Below are positions 1 to 5,352 of a DNA stretch of 7,691 nt, piece after piece. How positions within the stretch are numbered: position 1 is the stretch's first letter; each line of letters starts with the position of its first letter. The notes under the pieces were generated by a model. The model did not search any database, was not told where the DNA came from, and saw nothing but the letters and a program-made list of their open reading frames with translations. The position numbers were made by a program, and so were the translations under genes. This DNA comes from an uncultured Clostridium sp. (GTDB taxonomy: Bacteria > Bacillota > Clostridia > Lachnospirales > Lachnospiraceae): assembly GCA_900551225.1 (NCBI GenBank), contig URUZ01000298.1, forward strand, positions 1 through 7,691, in the 5' to 3' direction.

Positions 1-26
1 ATTACATTCTTGACTTGGATGAAAAG

Positions 27-51
27 TATGGTTTAAATAGATGAAACCATA
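27..51. repeat. Inverted repeat TATGGTTT/AAACCATA
   Basis: Two perfectly complementary 8-base arms (27-34 and 44-51) are separated by a 9-base spacer. No run of T follows on either strand, so it is not a convincing intrinsic terminator. It sits in AT-rich DNA upstream of the broken acetyltransferase remnant and could be a protein-binding palindrome or chance in AT-rich sequence. The rest of positions 1-107 holds no open gene: stop codons are frequent, and short GATGAAA copies occur at 18-24, 40-46 and 90-96. Confidence 0.35.
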
Positions 52-107
52 TACAATTAGAATTTATCTAACTAAAAATGGGGTAATTAGATGAAAGAGG
101 GCTTTAG

Positions 108-251
108 GTAAATGAAAATGTACAGCATTTTTATAGAACGTTAGGATTCAAAGATTGTGGCGGTTTTGTAATCGATATTAAAGGTAATGAAACAACCAAT
201 GGAAATGTTTATAATAAAGGGAATTTGACATGGGAGGTGCCTATATGTTAA
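108..251 (+). pseudogene. Truncated GNAT acetyltransferase, C-terminal remnant
   Basis: This frame is open from 108 to the TAA at 249-251 and has no ATG. It reads VNENVQHFYRTLGFKDCGGF and then diverges. The pattern N-E-N-V-x-x-F-Y-R-x-L-G-F-K is the typical last conserved motif of GNAT N-acetyltransferases, part of the acetyl-CoA fold near the C-terminus. In the same frame further upstream there are several stops (for example at 105-107), so the catalytic part is missing or decayed. After roughly position 185 the reading (NETTNGNVYNKGN) no longer looks like GNAT, which suggests a junction. The last codons overlap the start of the next gene. The GNAT assignment rests on motif recognition only; that it is broken is seen directly. 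Confidence 0.6.
233..239 (+). promoter_or_regulatory. Ribosome binding site that sets the start at 245
   Basis: GGAGGTG ends 5 bases before the ATG at 245. The earlier in-frame ATG at 230 lies before this Shine-Dalgarno sequence and has no such site of its own, so 245 is the better start. Confidence 0.75.
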
Positions 252-709
252 ACAATATCTTACTGAGCCCTAAAAATTTTAAAATTAATCAATATGATTG
301 TGAGGATTGGGAAAAATGTAAAGTAGCTTGCGAAAGACTGAAAGCAAATTGGACATCTGACCTGGAAACGCAGATGCTAGAGGCATTTATAAGACTTTAT
401 TATGAAGACATGTATAAACAATGGGGACCTGACGATGAAGAAGAGAATCAGGAATATTGGCCGGAAATCGGCTCACCGACTGACCTGGTAAAGTACACAG
501 GTACTGATGTTACTCTGTATACGTTAGAAGACGCAATATATGCGAAAAGTGACAAGCATCAAGGATACGAATCACAAAATGTTGATGTATGCATAATCTT
601 GACACTTGATTGTCCTTGGGATGAAGATCATGGTTGGGCGGCTGTTTTTATTGATGAAAAATTTATCAAAGTAGATAGAGACATTGTTGATTGTGTTTGG
701 TTGGATTAG
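245..709 (+). CDS. Small acidic protein, DUF6985/immunity-like
   Basis: The 154-residue product, counted from the ATG with the good Shine-Dalgarno, is acidic with no signal peptide or membrane segment, so it is probably cytoplasmic. The N-terminal half is helical and charged, with many Trp and Tyr and an acidic stretch DDEEENQE near residue 65. The C-terminal part contains CPWDEDHGW at about residues 123-131, followed by a beta-type stretch FIDEKFIKVD. A W-D-E-x-H-G motif followed by a 'function of the residue in a strand' pattern resembles DUF6985-type proteins, often found next to polymorphic toxin and immunity genes. That family link is from memory and uncertain, and its function is unknown. 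The gene is AT-rich compared with everything after 768, lies on the opposite strand to all other genes here, and follows a broken GNAT gene. This fits an accessory or transferred patch. No toxin gene is visible in the window. Confidence 0.7.
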   Translation: MLNNILLSPKNFKINQYDCEDWEKCKVACERLKANWTSDLETQMLEAFIRLYYEDMYKQWGPDDEEENQEYWPEIGSPTDLVKYTGTDVTLYTLEDAIYAKSDKHQGYESQNVDVCIILTLDCPWDEDHGWAAVFIDEKFIKVDRDIVDCVWLD

Positions 710-721
710 ATTTACATTCTG

Positions 722-753
722 ATACCGCCAGCCGCAAACGCGGCTGGCGGTAT
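722..753. terminator. Probable bidirectional terminator hairpin
   Basis: A perfect 14-bp GC-rich stem (722-735 with 740-753) closes a 4-base AAAC loop. It sits between the end of the plus-strand small gene (stop at 709) and the end of the minus-strand PTS operon (GH4 stop at 768), so both transcripts run into it. The T-tract is short on the plus side (TATTT) and poor on the minus side. It therefore looks like a shared stem that stops or protects both mRNAs rather than a textbook terminator. Confidence 0.75.
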
Positions 754-767
754 TTCCGTCTGGTTCT

Positions 768-2096
768 TTAATGCAGTTCCGGCCAGAATCCACGGTTGGC
801 CTCTATCAGTTCATCCAGTATCTGCTTGGCCACAGTGGCGCTGGGCACGGTTCTGGAGAGAGTGACCGCCTGCCACAGCTTTTGATAAGAGTGTCCGATC
901 CATGCCTCCACCACCAGCTTCTCCACAGATACCTGCTGCTCCATCAGCCCCTTTTGGAACTGGGGGATCTCTCCCATGGATAACGGTTCAGGGCCGCTGC
1001 TTCCCACCAGGCAGGGGATTTCCACCATGGCTGTGGGATCAAAGTTGGAGATGGCCCCTTTGTTCTCCACGATCAGCAGCATCCGTTCCTTAGTATTGCA
1101 TGCGATGCCGTGGGCCAGATCCACGATAAAGGAAGCGTGATTATCTATCTCCACCTGCCCTTCCCGGTACACGCCGCTCTCTGCTATCTCTCTGCATGCG
1201 GAGAACACGTCCTTTTCCCGGCCGTCCATCACCTCGTTGGTGCGGGTGTACTCCTTGTTGGAGTGGGCTACCACATAGTCAGGGTACAGGTAGTATTTCA
1301 GATAGGTGTTGGGGATGAAGCGGTCGTCCAGGGCAATCACGTCCCTGGCCTTCTGGTATGTGGCGCGCCAGCTGTCCCGCTTGGGATCAGCGTAAAGCGC
1401 CTCGTCCTCCACAAAACCGTATTTCTTCAAATGTTCCATCAGCCTGGGCATAAGGTCATTTCCCTGCCGGTCCCGCACCTCGGTCCACCATCCGAAATGG
1501 TTCAGGCCAAAGTACCGCACCTCCAGCTCTTTTCTGGAAGGAAGTCCCAGAATAGTGGCCATGTGCATCTCCAGCTCCACCGGCATATCGCAGATGTTGA
1601 TGATCCGGGAATGGGGCTTTAAACGGCGCATGGCCTCCGCCACAATGGCCGCGGGGTTGGAATAATTGAGCATCCACGCCTCAGGGGAATATTTCTCCAT
1701 ATACTCCAGATTTTCCAGGATTCCGCCGATGGAGCGCATCCCATAGGCGATTCCCCCGGGACCGCAGGTCTCCTGTCCCACCACGTTGTATTTCAGAGGG
1801 ATCTTCTCGTCCTTCTCCCGCATTGCGTATTTGCCCACCCTGATCTGGGCCATGACGAAATCCACATCCGTGTACGCTGCCTCCGGATCTGTGGAGGCCA
1901 GGAACTCAATGTCCGGCGCACACTGTTGTATGATCACCTCACAGGCCCCCGCGGTAACAGCCTGACGCTCCCCATCGTTGTCATAGAGCTTGATTTTACG
2001 TATTGGAAAACGGTCCAGGTGGCTCAGCAGCATCAGGATGATTCCCGGTGTATAGGTACTGCCGCCTCCGGCAATTAATATAGAATATCTCTTCAT
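768..2096 (-). CDS. glvA: GH4 6-phospho-alpha-glucosidase (GlvA/MalH/AglB type)
   Basis: This cytoplasmic NAD+- and Mn2+-dependent glycosidase hydrolyses phosphorylated alpha-glucosides such as maltose 6'-phosphate to glucose 6-phosphate and glucose. The 442-residue length matches characterised GlvA/MalH enzymes. An N-terminal Rossmann dinucleotide site reads IAGGGSTYTPG at residues 8-18. QETCGPGG lies at 108-115, NYSNPAA at 144-150, CDMP at 169-172 and GLNHFGWW at 197-204. By analogy with GlvA, Cys169 and His200 bind the metal, Asp170 and Tyr265 act in catalysis, and the CDMP form marks the alpha-specific group (phospho-beta-glucosidases usually have CNVP). The ATG lies one base after the EIICB stop codon, with AGGAGG (2106-2111) nine bases upstream, so the two are translated from one mRNA. 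It is the last gene of the PTS operon, followed by the 722-753 hairpin. The exact sugar cannot be fixed from sequence. Confidence 0.93.
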   Translation of the reverse strand: MKRYSILIAGGGSTYTPGIILMLLSHLDRFPIRKIKLYDNDGERQAVTAGACEVIIQQCAPDIEFLASTDPEAAYTDVDFVMAQIRVGKYAMREKDEKIPLKYNVVGQETCGPGGIAYGMRSIGGILENLEYMEKYSPEAWMLNYSNPAAIVAEAMRRLKPHSRIINICDMPVELEMHMATILGLPSRKELEVRYFGLNHFGWWTEVRDRQGNDLMPRLMEHLKKYGFVEDEALYADPKRDSWRATYQKARDVIALDDRFIPNTYLKYYLYPDYVVAHSNKEYTRTNEVMDGREKDVFSACREIAESGVYREGQVEIDNHASFIVDLAHGIACNTKERMLLIVENKGAISNFDPTAMVEIPCLVGSSGPEPLSMGEIPQFQKGLMEQQVSVEKLVVEAWIGHSYQKLWQAVTLSRTVPSATVAKQILDELIEANRGFWPELH

Positions 2097-2097
2097 G

Positions 2098-3705
2098 TTA
2101 TCGTTCCTCCTGTCTCTTCATTTCCTTGCGCACCGCGTCCTTGATCAGACCTACGGTTGTGCCGTATATAATCTGAAGGTTGTGCGCATCCACCACTTTA
2201 ATAGCCGTGCAGCCGGTTTTCTTTAAGATCTCCTGGTCTGCCAGGCCTCCGTCTTTTAACACCACCCGCAGGCGGGACATGCAGGAATCCACTTCCTGGA
2301 TATTCTCTCTACCCCCCAGCCCCTTGATAATGGCCTGGGCTTTCATTGCCTTTGGATTGGTCACGTCCGCCTGCTGCCCTTTTGTTGTCTGGCCGCCAGC
2401 TGCGGCCGGCTTGTCAACCACGCTAAGGGTAGCGTCATAGTCCCCTCCCCTGCCAGGCGTCTTAATATTAAACCTGGTGATGCACCACCGGAACATACAG
2501 TAGTTTACCGCAAACTCTGCCACTGTCACAATGGCGCACACATACCAGTGGGAGTCAGAGCGCAGCAGCCCAAACACAACGAACTCGATAATCCCGGAGC
2601 CATAGCCGATCTGGTTGCCGAAGAGGTACATAAACACCCAGCTGAGGCCGTATGTAACTGCATAGGCCACATACAGAAACGGCGCTGTAAACAGGAAAAT
2701 GAACTCCAGCGGTTCGGATATTCCGGCGATCATGGCCGTCACAACACCCGTTAGAATCAGCGGCTTCACCATCTTCCGCTTGTCCATGTCCGCACAGTGA
2801 TAGATAGCCAGGCCGATGGCCGGAAGGGCGCCCAGCATAATGGGGATCTGAGGACCGTATGAGAAGCGCACCATCTCCCTCAGCGTGGAATTGAGGGGCA
2901 TTCCCTCTGAAAGGAAAGCCATAAACGCCGGCCGCTGCCCCTCGATCACGCCGGAGGCGAACTCATAGATGCCAGACACAGATGTATCGCGCACAACGGA
3001 GATCCAGATCTGGTGAAGTCCCGTGGGAATCAGCAGCCGCTCCACAAACCCATACAGAAAGAGGCCGAATACTCCCATGTTGCCCAGCAGCCTGGCCAGG
3101 CCATTGATGGCATTGGATATGTACACCCACAGGAAGGGGAAGCCGTTGCCGATCAGAATAAACAGGAACACGCTGGCCAGGGGCACAAAGCGCACGCCCT
3201 GGAAGAATGCAAAGGCCATGGGGAATTTCACATGTTTAAAATGCCGGTGGATGATGCTGGTGAGAATTCCCACAATAATTCCGCCCAGAAGGCCGGTGTT
3301 GACAGTCTCGATCCCAAGCATGGTGGTAATTCCGTTGCCCGGGAACCGCTCCGCAATGGACGGAAAACTGGCAATCAGCATACCCATACCGCTTAAAAAT
3401 GCCAGATAGCCGATAAATCCGGCAAATGCCGCGTACTCCTTGTCCTCATCAGCCAGGGCAAATGCCAGGGACACAGCATAGATGGCTGGGAAATTCCCGG
3501 TGACAATGCCGCCCATTTTCATTATAATCTGGAAAAAATACTGGACTACGGCATTTCCCAGAAAGGGCACCGCTCCGGTCACATCACCTGAGGTAAAAAA
3601 GGACGCCACGCCCATCAGCAGCGAGGCCGCCGCGATCAGGGACAGTGGTGTTAAAAATGCCTTGGATAATTTCTGCAGAAACGACATAACATTTTGCTTT
3701 TTCAT
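2098..3705 (-). CDS. PTS alpha-glucoside EIICB permease
   Basis: This membrane component of a glucose-superfamily PTS transports and phosphorylates an alpha-glucoside. The 535-residue protein has an EIIC domain (about residues 5-415) with about ten hydrophobic segments. Family landmarks are NTGLLGG (136-142), FVERLLIPTGLHQI (220-233) and GISEPLEFIFLF (328-339). An Ala/Gly/Gln-rich linker (about 415-450) leads to a C-terminal EIIB domain with phosphocysteine motif VDSCMSRLRV, Cys475, which takes phosphate from EIIA. There is no EIIA domain; that is supplied by the separate gene at 4656-5135. The start is the ATG at 3705, with GGGAGG five bases upstream. The open frame continues to 3783, but that extension reads through the RAT/terminator element and starts ahead of the ribosome site, so it is not coding. 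The following GH4 hydrolase argues for maltose or a similar alpha-glucoside (MalX/GlvC/AglA-like). Expression should depend on antitermination at 3724-3789. Confidence 0.92.
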   Translation of the reverse strand: MKKQNVMSFLQKLSKAFLTPLSLIAAASLLMGVASFFTSGDVTGAVPFLGNAVVQYFFQIIMKMGGIVTGNFPAIYAVSLAFALADEDKEYAAFAGFIGYLAFLSGMGMLIASFPSIAERFPGNGITTMLGIETVNTGLLGGIIVGILTSIIHRHFKHVKFPMAFAFFQGVRFVPLASVFLFILIGNGFPFLWVYISNAINGLARLLGNMGVFGLFLYGFVERLLIPTGLHQIWISVVRDTSVSGIYEFASGVIEGQRPAFMAFLSEGMPLNSTLREMVRFSYGPQIPIMLGALPAIGLAIYHCADMDKRKMVKPLILTGVVTAMIAGISEPLEFIFLFTAPFLYVAYAVTYGLSWVFMYLFGNQIGYGSGIIEFVVFGLLRSDSHWYVCAIVTVAEFAVNYCMFRWCITRFNIKTPGRGGDYDATLSVVDKPAAAGGQTTKGQQADVTNPKAMKAQAIIKGLGGRENIQEVDSCMSRLRVVLKDGGLADQEILKKTGCTAIKVVDAHNLQIIYGTTVGLIKDAVRKEMKRQEER

Positions 3706-3710
3706 AGCAG

Positions 3711-3716
3711 CCTCCC
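3711..3716 (-). promoter_or_regulatory. Ribosome binding site of EIICB
   Basis: GGGAGG on the minus strand lies five bases before the ATG at 3705. It decides that start over the in-frame ATG at 3720 and the longer open frame beginning at 3783. Confidence 0.8.
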
Positions 3717-3723
3717 ACATGAT

Positions 3724-3766
3724 AAAAAAGAGACCCGTTGTTCTCCATTGGAAAACAACCAGGTCT
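3724..3766 (-). terminator. Conditional intrinsic terminator before EIICB
   Basis: Read on the minus strand, AGACC and then GTTGTT pair with AACAAC and then GGTCT, with a small internal bulge and a short CC/GG top stem around an AAT loop. A run of six T (3724-3729) follows at once after TC. The 5' arm AGACC is also the 3' arm of the RAT hairpin at 3761-3789, so the two structures exclude each other. This is the standard BglG/LicT antitermination design, placed between the antiterminator gene and the permease. Confidence 0.88.
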
Positions 3767-3789
3767 TGCCTACTGAAAGTCACAATCCT
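3761..3789 (-). promoter_or_regulatory. RAT element (LicT/BglG binding site), internal
   Basis: On the minus strand the core reads GGATTGTGACT, then TTCAGT, then AGGCAAGACC. It matches the known ribonucleic antiterminator pattern GGATTGTTACTG-N6-CAGGCAAAACC closely in both lower-stem halves, with an upper hairpin two bases shorter. It begins 18 bases after the antiterminator stop codon and overlaps the terminator at 3724-3766. Binding of the LicT-like protein encoded just upstream should stabilise it and let RNA polymerase continue into EIICB and the GH4 gene. Confidence 0.9.
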
Positions 3790-3807
3790 AATTGACGGTT
3801 ATCTTAT

Positions 3808-4638
3808 TTACAATTTTAAAATACGGATCAGATACATGGCCAGGTAGGCCATCTCCTCCCGCGTGATGGAATACTCGAAATTCTCCAGCAGAAACTCCCG
3901 TATTTCCTCCAGAACCGGGCCCATGCGGCTGTCCCTCTCCAGAAATGCCGGCAGCATGTCCCCCATGACGGACAGCTGGTCTGACTCGTTCTTCAGGATA
4001 CGCTTGGCCAGGAATTTCAAGTGGGTCAGCAGACGGTTATAATTGAAATCCGCCTCGTCAAAGTTCACACCAAACCCTGTTTTCACCAGCTCTACGATCC
4101 CGCCGGTGAGCGCCAGGATGTTCTTGGCATCCACGGAATTCTCGCTGATCTTGGAATTGACAATATGCAGGGCCATATAGCCCGCCTCATCGTCCGGCAG
4201 CTCCACGCCTGTCTTTTGCTCCACCAGCATTTTCCCGTACATGCCCATCTGGTATTCGTCCGGGTATAGCATCCGCACCTCCTGCAGCATCAGGTTTGGC
4301 ATGGGTTCCTTGTGCAGCTGGCGCTCCACCGCGAAGGCGATGTGATCCGCCAGGGCGAACACTGCCTGCTGGCTTAAGCTGGCCCCCAGCCCCTTCTGTG
4401 CGTGGGTCAGAATCTCCTCCGCCGCCTGGAAATACCCCGGCGGAATGTGCTTGTGAATCTGTTCGTATCTGGCAAACAGCTTATCCTTGCGCTGATATAC
4501 CTTCTCCACTTTCTCCATATCCACCGCATCCCCCGGCCGTTTCTTAAAGCCGAGGCCTGAACCGGTCAGAATTACCTCTTTTTTGGAGTCCAGCACAGTG
4601 GAAACCGTGTTGTTGTTGATGACCTTGACAATCTTCAC
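3808..4638 (-). CDS. licT: LicT/BglG-family transcriptional antiterminator
   Basis: This RNA-binding regulator should stabilise RAT hairpins in its own operon when the sugar is present. The 276-residue length matches LicT. The CAT RNA-binding domain spans about residues 1-55 (MKIVKVINNNTV, GSGLGFKKRPGD), PRD1 about 65-170 and PRD2 about 172-276. Phospho-accepting histidines of the family are seen at His99 (ALADHIAF), His158 (MALHIVNS) and His206 (LLTHLKF). At the fourth position, aligned with LicT His269, the protein has Tyr269 (LAMYLIR, codon TAT). The start codon is GTG at 4638, 17 bases after the EIIA stop, with only a weak G-rich ribosome site (GGGGTG). In the family, EIIB phosphorylates PRD1 to inactivate and HPr phosphorylates PRD2 to activate. 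Loss of one PRD2 histidine may change catabolite control. Its likely targets are the RAT elements at 3761-3789 and 5239-5267. Confidence 0.93.
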   Translation of the reverse strand: MKIVKVINNNTVSTVLDSKKEVILTGSGLGFKKRPGDAVDMEKVEKVYQRKDKLFARYEQIHKHIPPGYFQAAEEILTHAQKGLGASLSQQAVFALADHIAFAVERQLHKEPMPNLMLQEVRMLYPDEYQMGMYGKMLVEQKTGVELPDDEAGYMALHIVNSKISENSVDAKNILALTGGIVELVKTGFGVNFDEADFNYNRLLTHLKFLAKRILKNESDQLSVMGDMLPAFLERDSRMGPVLEEIREFLLENFEYSITREEMAYLAMYLIRILKL

Positions 4639-4655
4639 TTCTCACCCCACCCCTT

Positions 4656-5135
4656 TTACACTGAGATCATCACCGTCTTTCCCGCCTGGACCCGGCCGCG
4701 GCCCATACACTTCATCTCCTGGAATTCACGGTGATTTGCCACCAGCAGCATAGTGGTATCGTCATACCCCGCCTGCCGGATCAACGTCCTGTCCATTTGG
4801 ATCACCGGTTCCCCGGCATGTACTTTTGCCTCCGGCAGAACCAGGGCTTTAAAGCCTCTGCCCTTTAACTCCACTGTGTCGATCCCGATGTGCACCAGCA
4901 CCTCCATACCGTTGTCCAGCTTCATCCCAAAGGCATGGCCTGTGTCCATGAGAAAGCTCAGCCTGCCGTTGGCCGGCGCCACCACCTGATCGCCGCTGGG
5001 CACAATGGCAACGCCATCCCCCAGCATTTTCTCGGCAAAGACCGGGTCCTTTACACAGGCCAATTCCACTGCCTCGCCATCCACTGGTGCCAGCAGCTGC
5101 ACCGGATTTTTTTCTTTGCGGAAAAATGAAAACAT
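4656..5135 (-). CDS. PTS EIIA domain protein, glucose (Crr) type
   Basis: This soluble phosphocarrier passes phosphate from HPr to the EIIB Cys of the permease encoded two genes downstream. The 159 residues form one EIIA-Glc domain. Recognisable parts are LLAPVDGEAVEL (14-25), GVAIVPSGDQVVAPANG (41-57), TGHAFGM with the accessory His67, and VLVHIGIDTVELKG (79-92) with the phosphorylated His82. The start at 5135 has GGGAGG (5141-5146) five bases upstream. It is the first gene of the operon after a promoter and a leader terminator. The separate EIIA complements the EIICB that lacks this domain. By analogy with other Firmicute EIIA-Glc proteins, it could also serve other EIIA-less permeases of the cell. 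Confidence 0.93.
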   Translation of the reverse strand: MFSFFRKEKNPVQLLAPVDGEAVELACVKDPVFAEKMLGDGVAIVPSGDQVVAPANGRLSFLMDTGHAFGMKLDNGMEVLVHIGIDTVELKGRGFKALVLPEAKVHAGEPVIQMDRTLIRQAGYDDTTMLLVANHREFQEMKCMGRGRVQAGKTVMISV

Positions 5136-5213
5136 TGTTACCTCCCGGGTATTATTATTCAGCTTTTCATAGCGATGAAATGCAGGTTTTGCCGGCGTAT
5201 CACCGCGTGCAAT

Positions 5214-5247
5214 AAAAAGGGCATGAGGTCGTCTCCGAACTCATGCC
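5214..5247 (-). terminator. Conditional leader terminator of the PTS operon
   Basis: On the minus strand GGCATGAG (5240-5247) pairs perfectly with CTCATGCC (5220-5227) around a 12-base loop, followed by CTTTTTA (Ts at 5214-5218). It lies roughly 30 bases after the inferred transcription start and before EIIA. Its 5' arm overlaps the 3' half of the RAT-like hairpin at 5239-5267, so it should act as an on/off switch. Confidence 0.87.
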
Positions 5248-5267
5248 TGATTAAACAGTAACACGTA
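5239..5267 (-). promoter_or_regulatory. RAT-like element in the operon leader (divergent)
   Basis: On the minus strand it reads TACGTG, TTA, CTG, TTTAAT, CAG, G, CATGAGT. The total of 29 bases, the 6-base apical loop, the CTG/CAG upper stem and the TTA/G internal loop are exactly those of the classic RAT. The lower stem differs from the usual GGATTG/CAAAACC and instead pairs CGTG with CATG. The 3' half is shared with the leader terminator at 5214-5247. It probably makes the whole operon, including the antiterminator gene, depend on the LicT-like protein. Confidence 0.78.
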
Positions 5268-5282
5268 TTAGCTGTTAGGGGA

Positions 5283-5311
5283 AATATAACATCATTTCCG
5301 GGATCTGTCAA
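5283..5311 (-). promoter_or_regulatory. Sigma-A promoter of the PTS operon
   Basis: On the minus strand there is a perfect -35 TTGACA (5306-5311), a 17-base spacer and a -10 TATATT (5283-5288). The transcript would begin near 5275-5276, about 10 bases before the RAT-like element. A near-consensus promoter paired with a leader terminator fits control mainly by antitermination. I see no convincing catabolite-responsive (cre) palindrome next to it. Apart from this promoter and the leader switch, 5136-5352 holds no gene; a further RAT-like fragment lies at 5185-5215. Confidence 0.88.
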
Positions 5312-5352
5312 CTACTTTTGTAGAAAATGTACAGAAACAGCTGAATCTCCGC

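Noticed and set aside
572..793. Minus-strand open frame of 73 codons
   Set aside because: It crosses the 722-753 hairpin and overlaps two real genes; no family features.
1110..1622. Plus-strand open frame of 170 codons opposite the GH4 gene
   Set aside because: It is a shadow of the strongly conserved GH4 reading frame, without domain features or ribosome site.
3706..3783. N-terminal extension of EIICB by 26 residues
   Set aside because: It lies upstream of the GGGAGG ribosome site and is read through the RAT/terminator RNA; family proteins start near MKKQNVMSFLQ.
5165..5180. TTTCAT-AGCG-ATGAAA hairpin in the EIIA leader
   Set aside because: Short AT-rich stem without a following T-run; not a terminator, and no evidence for another role.
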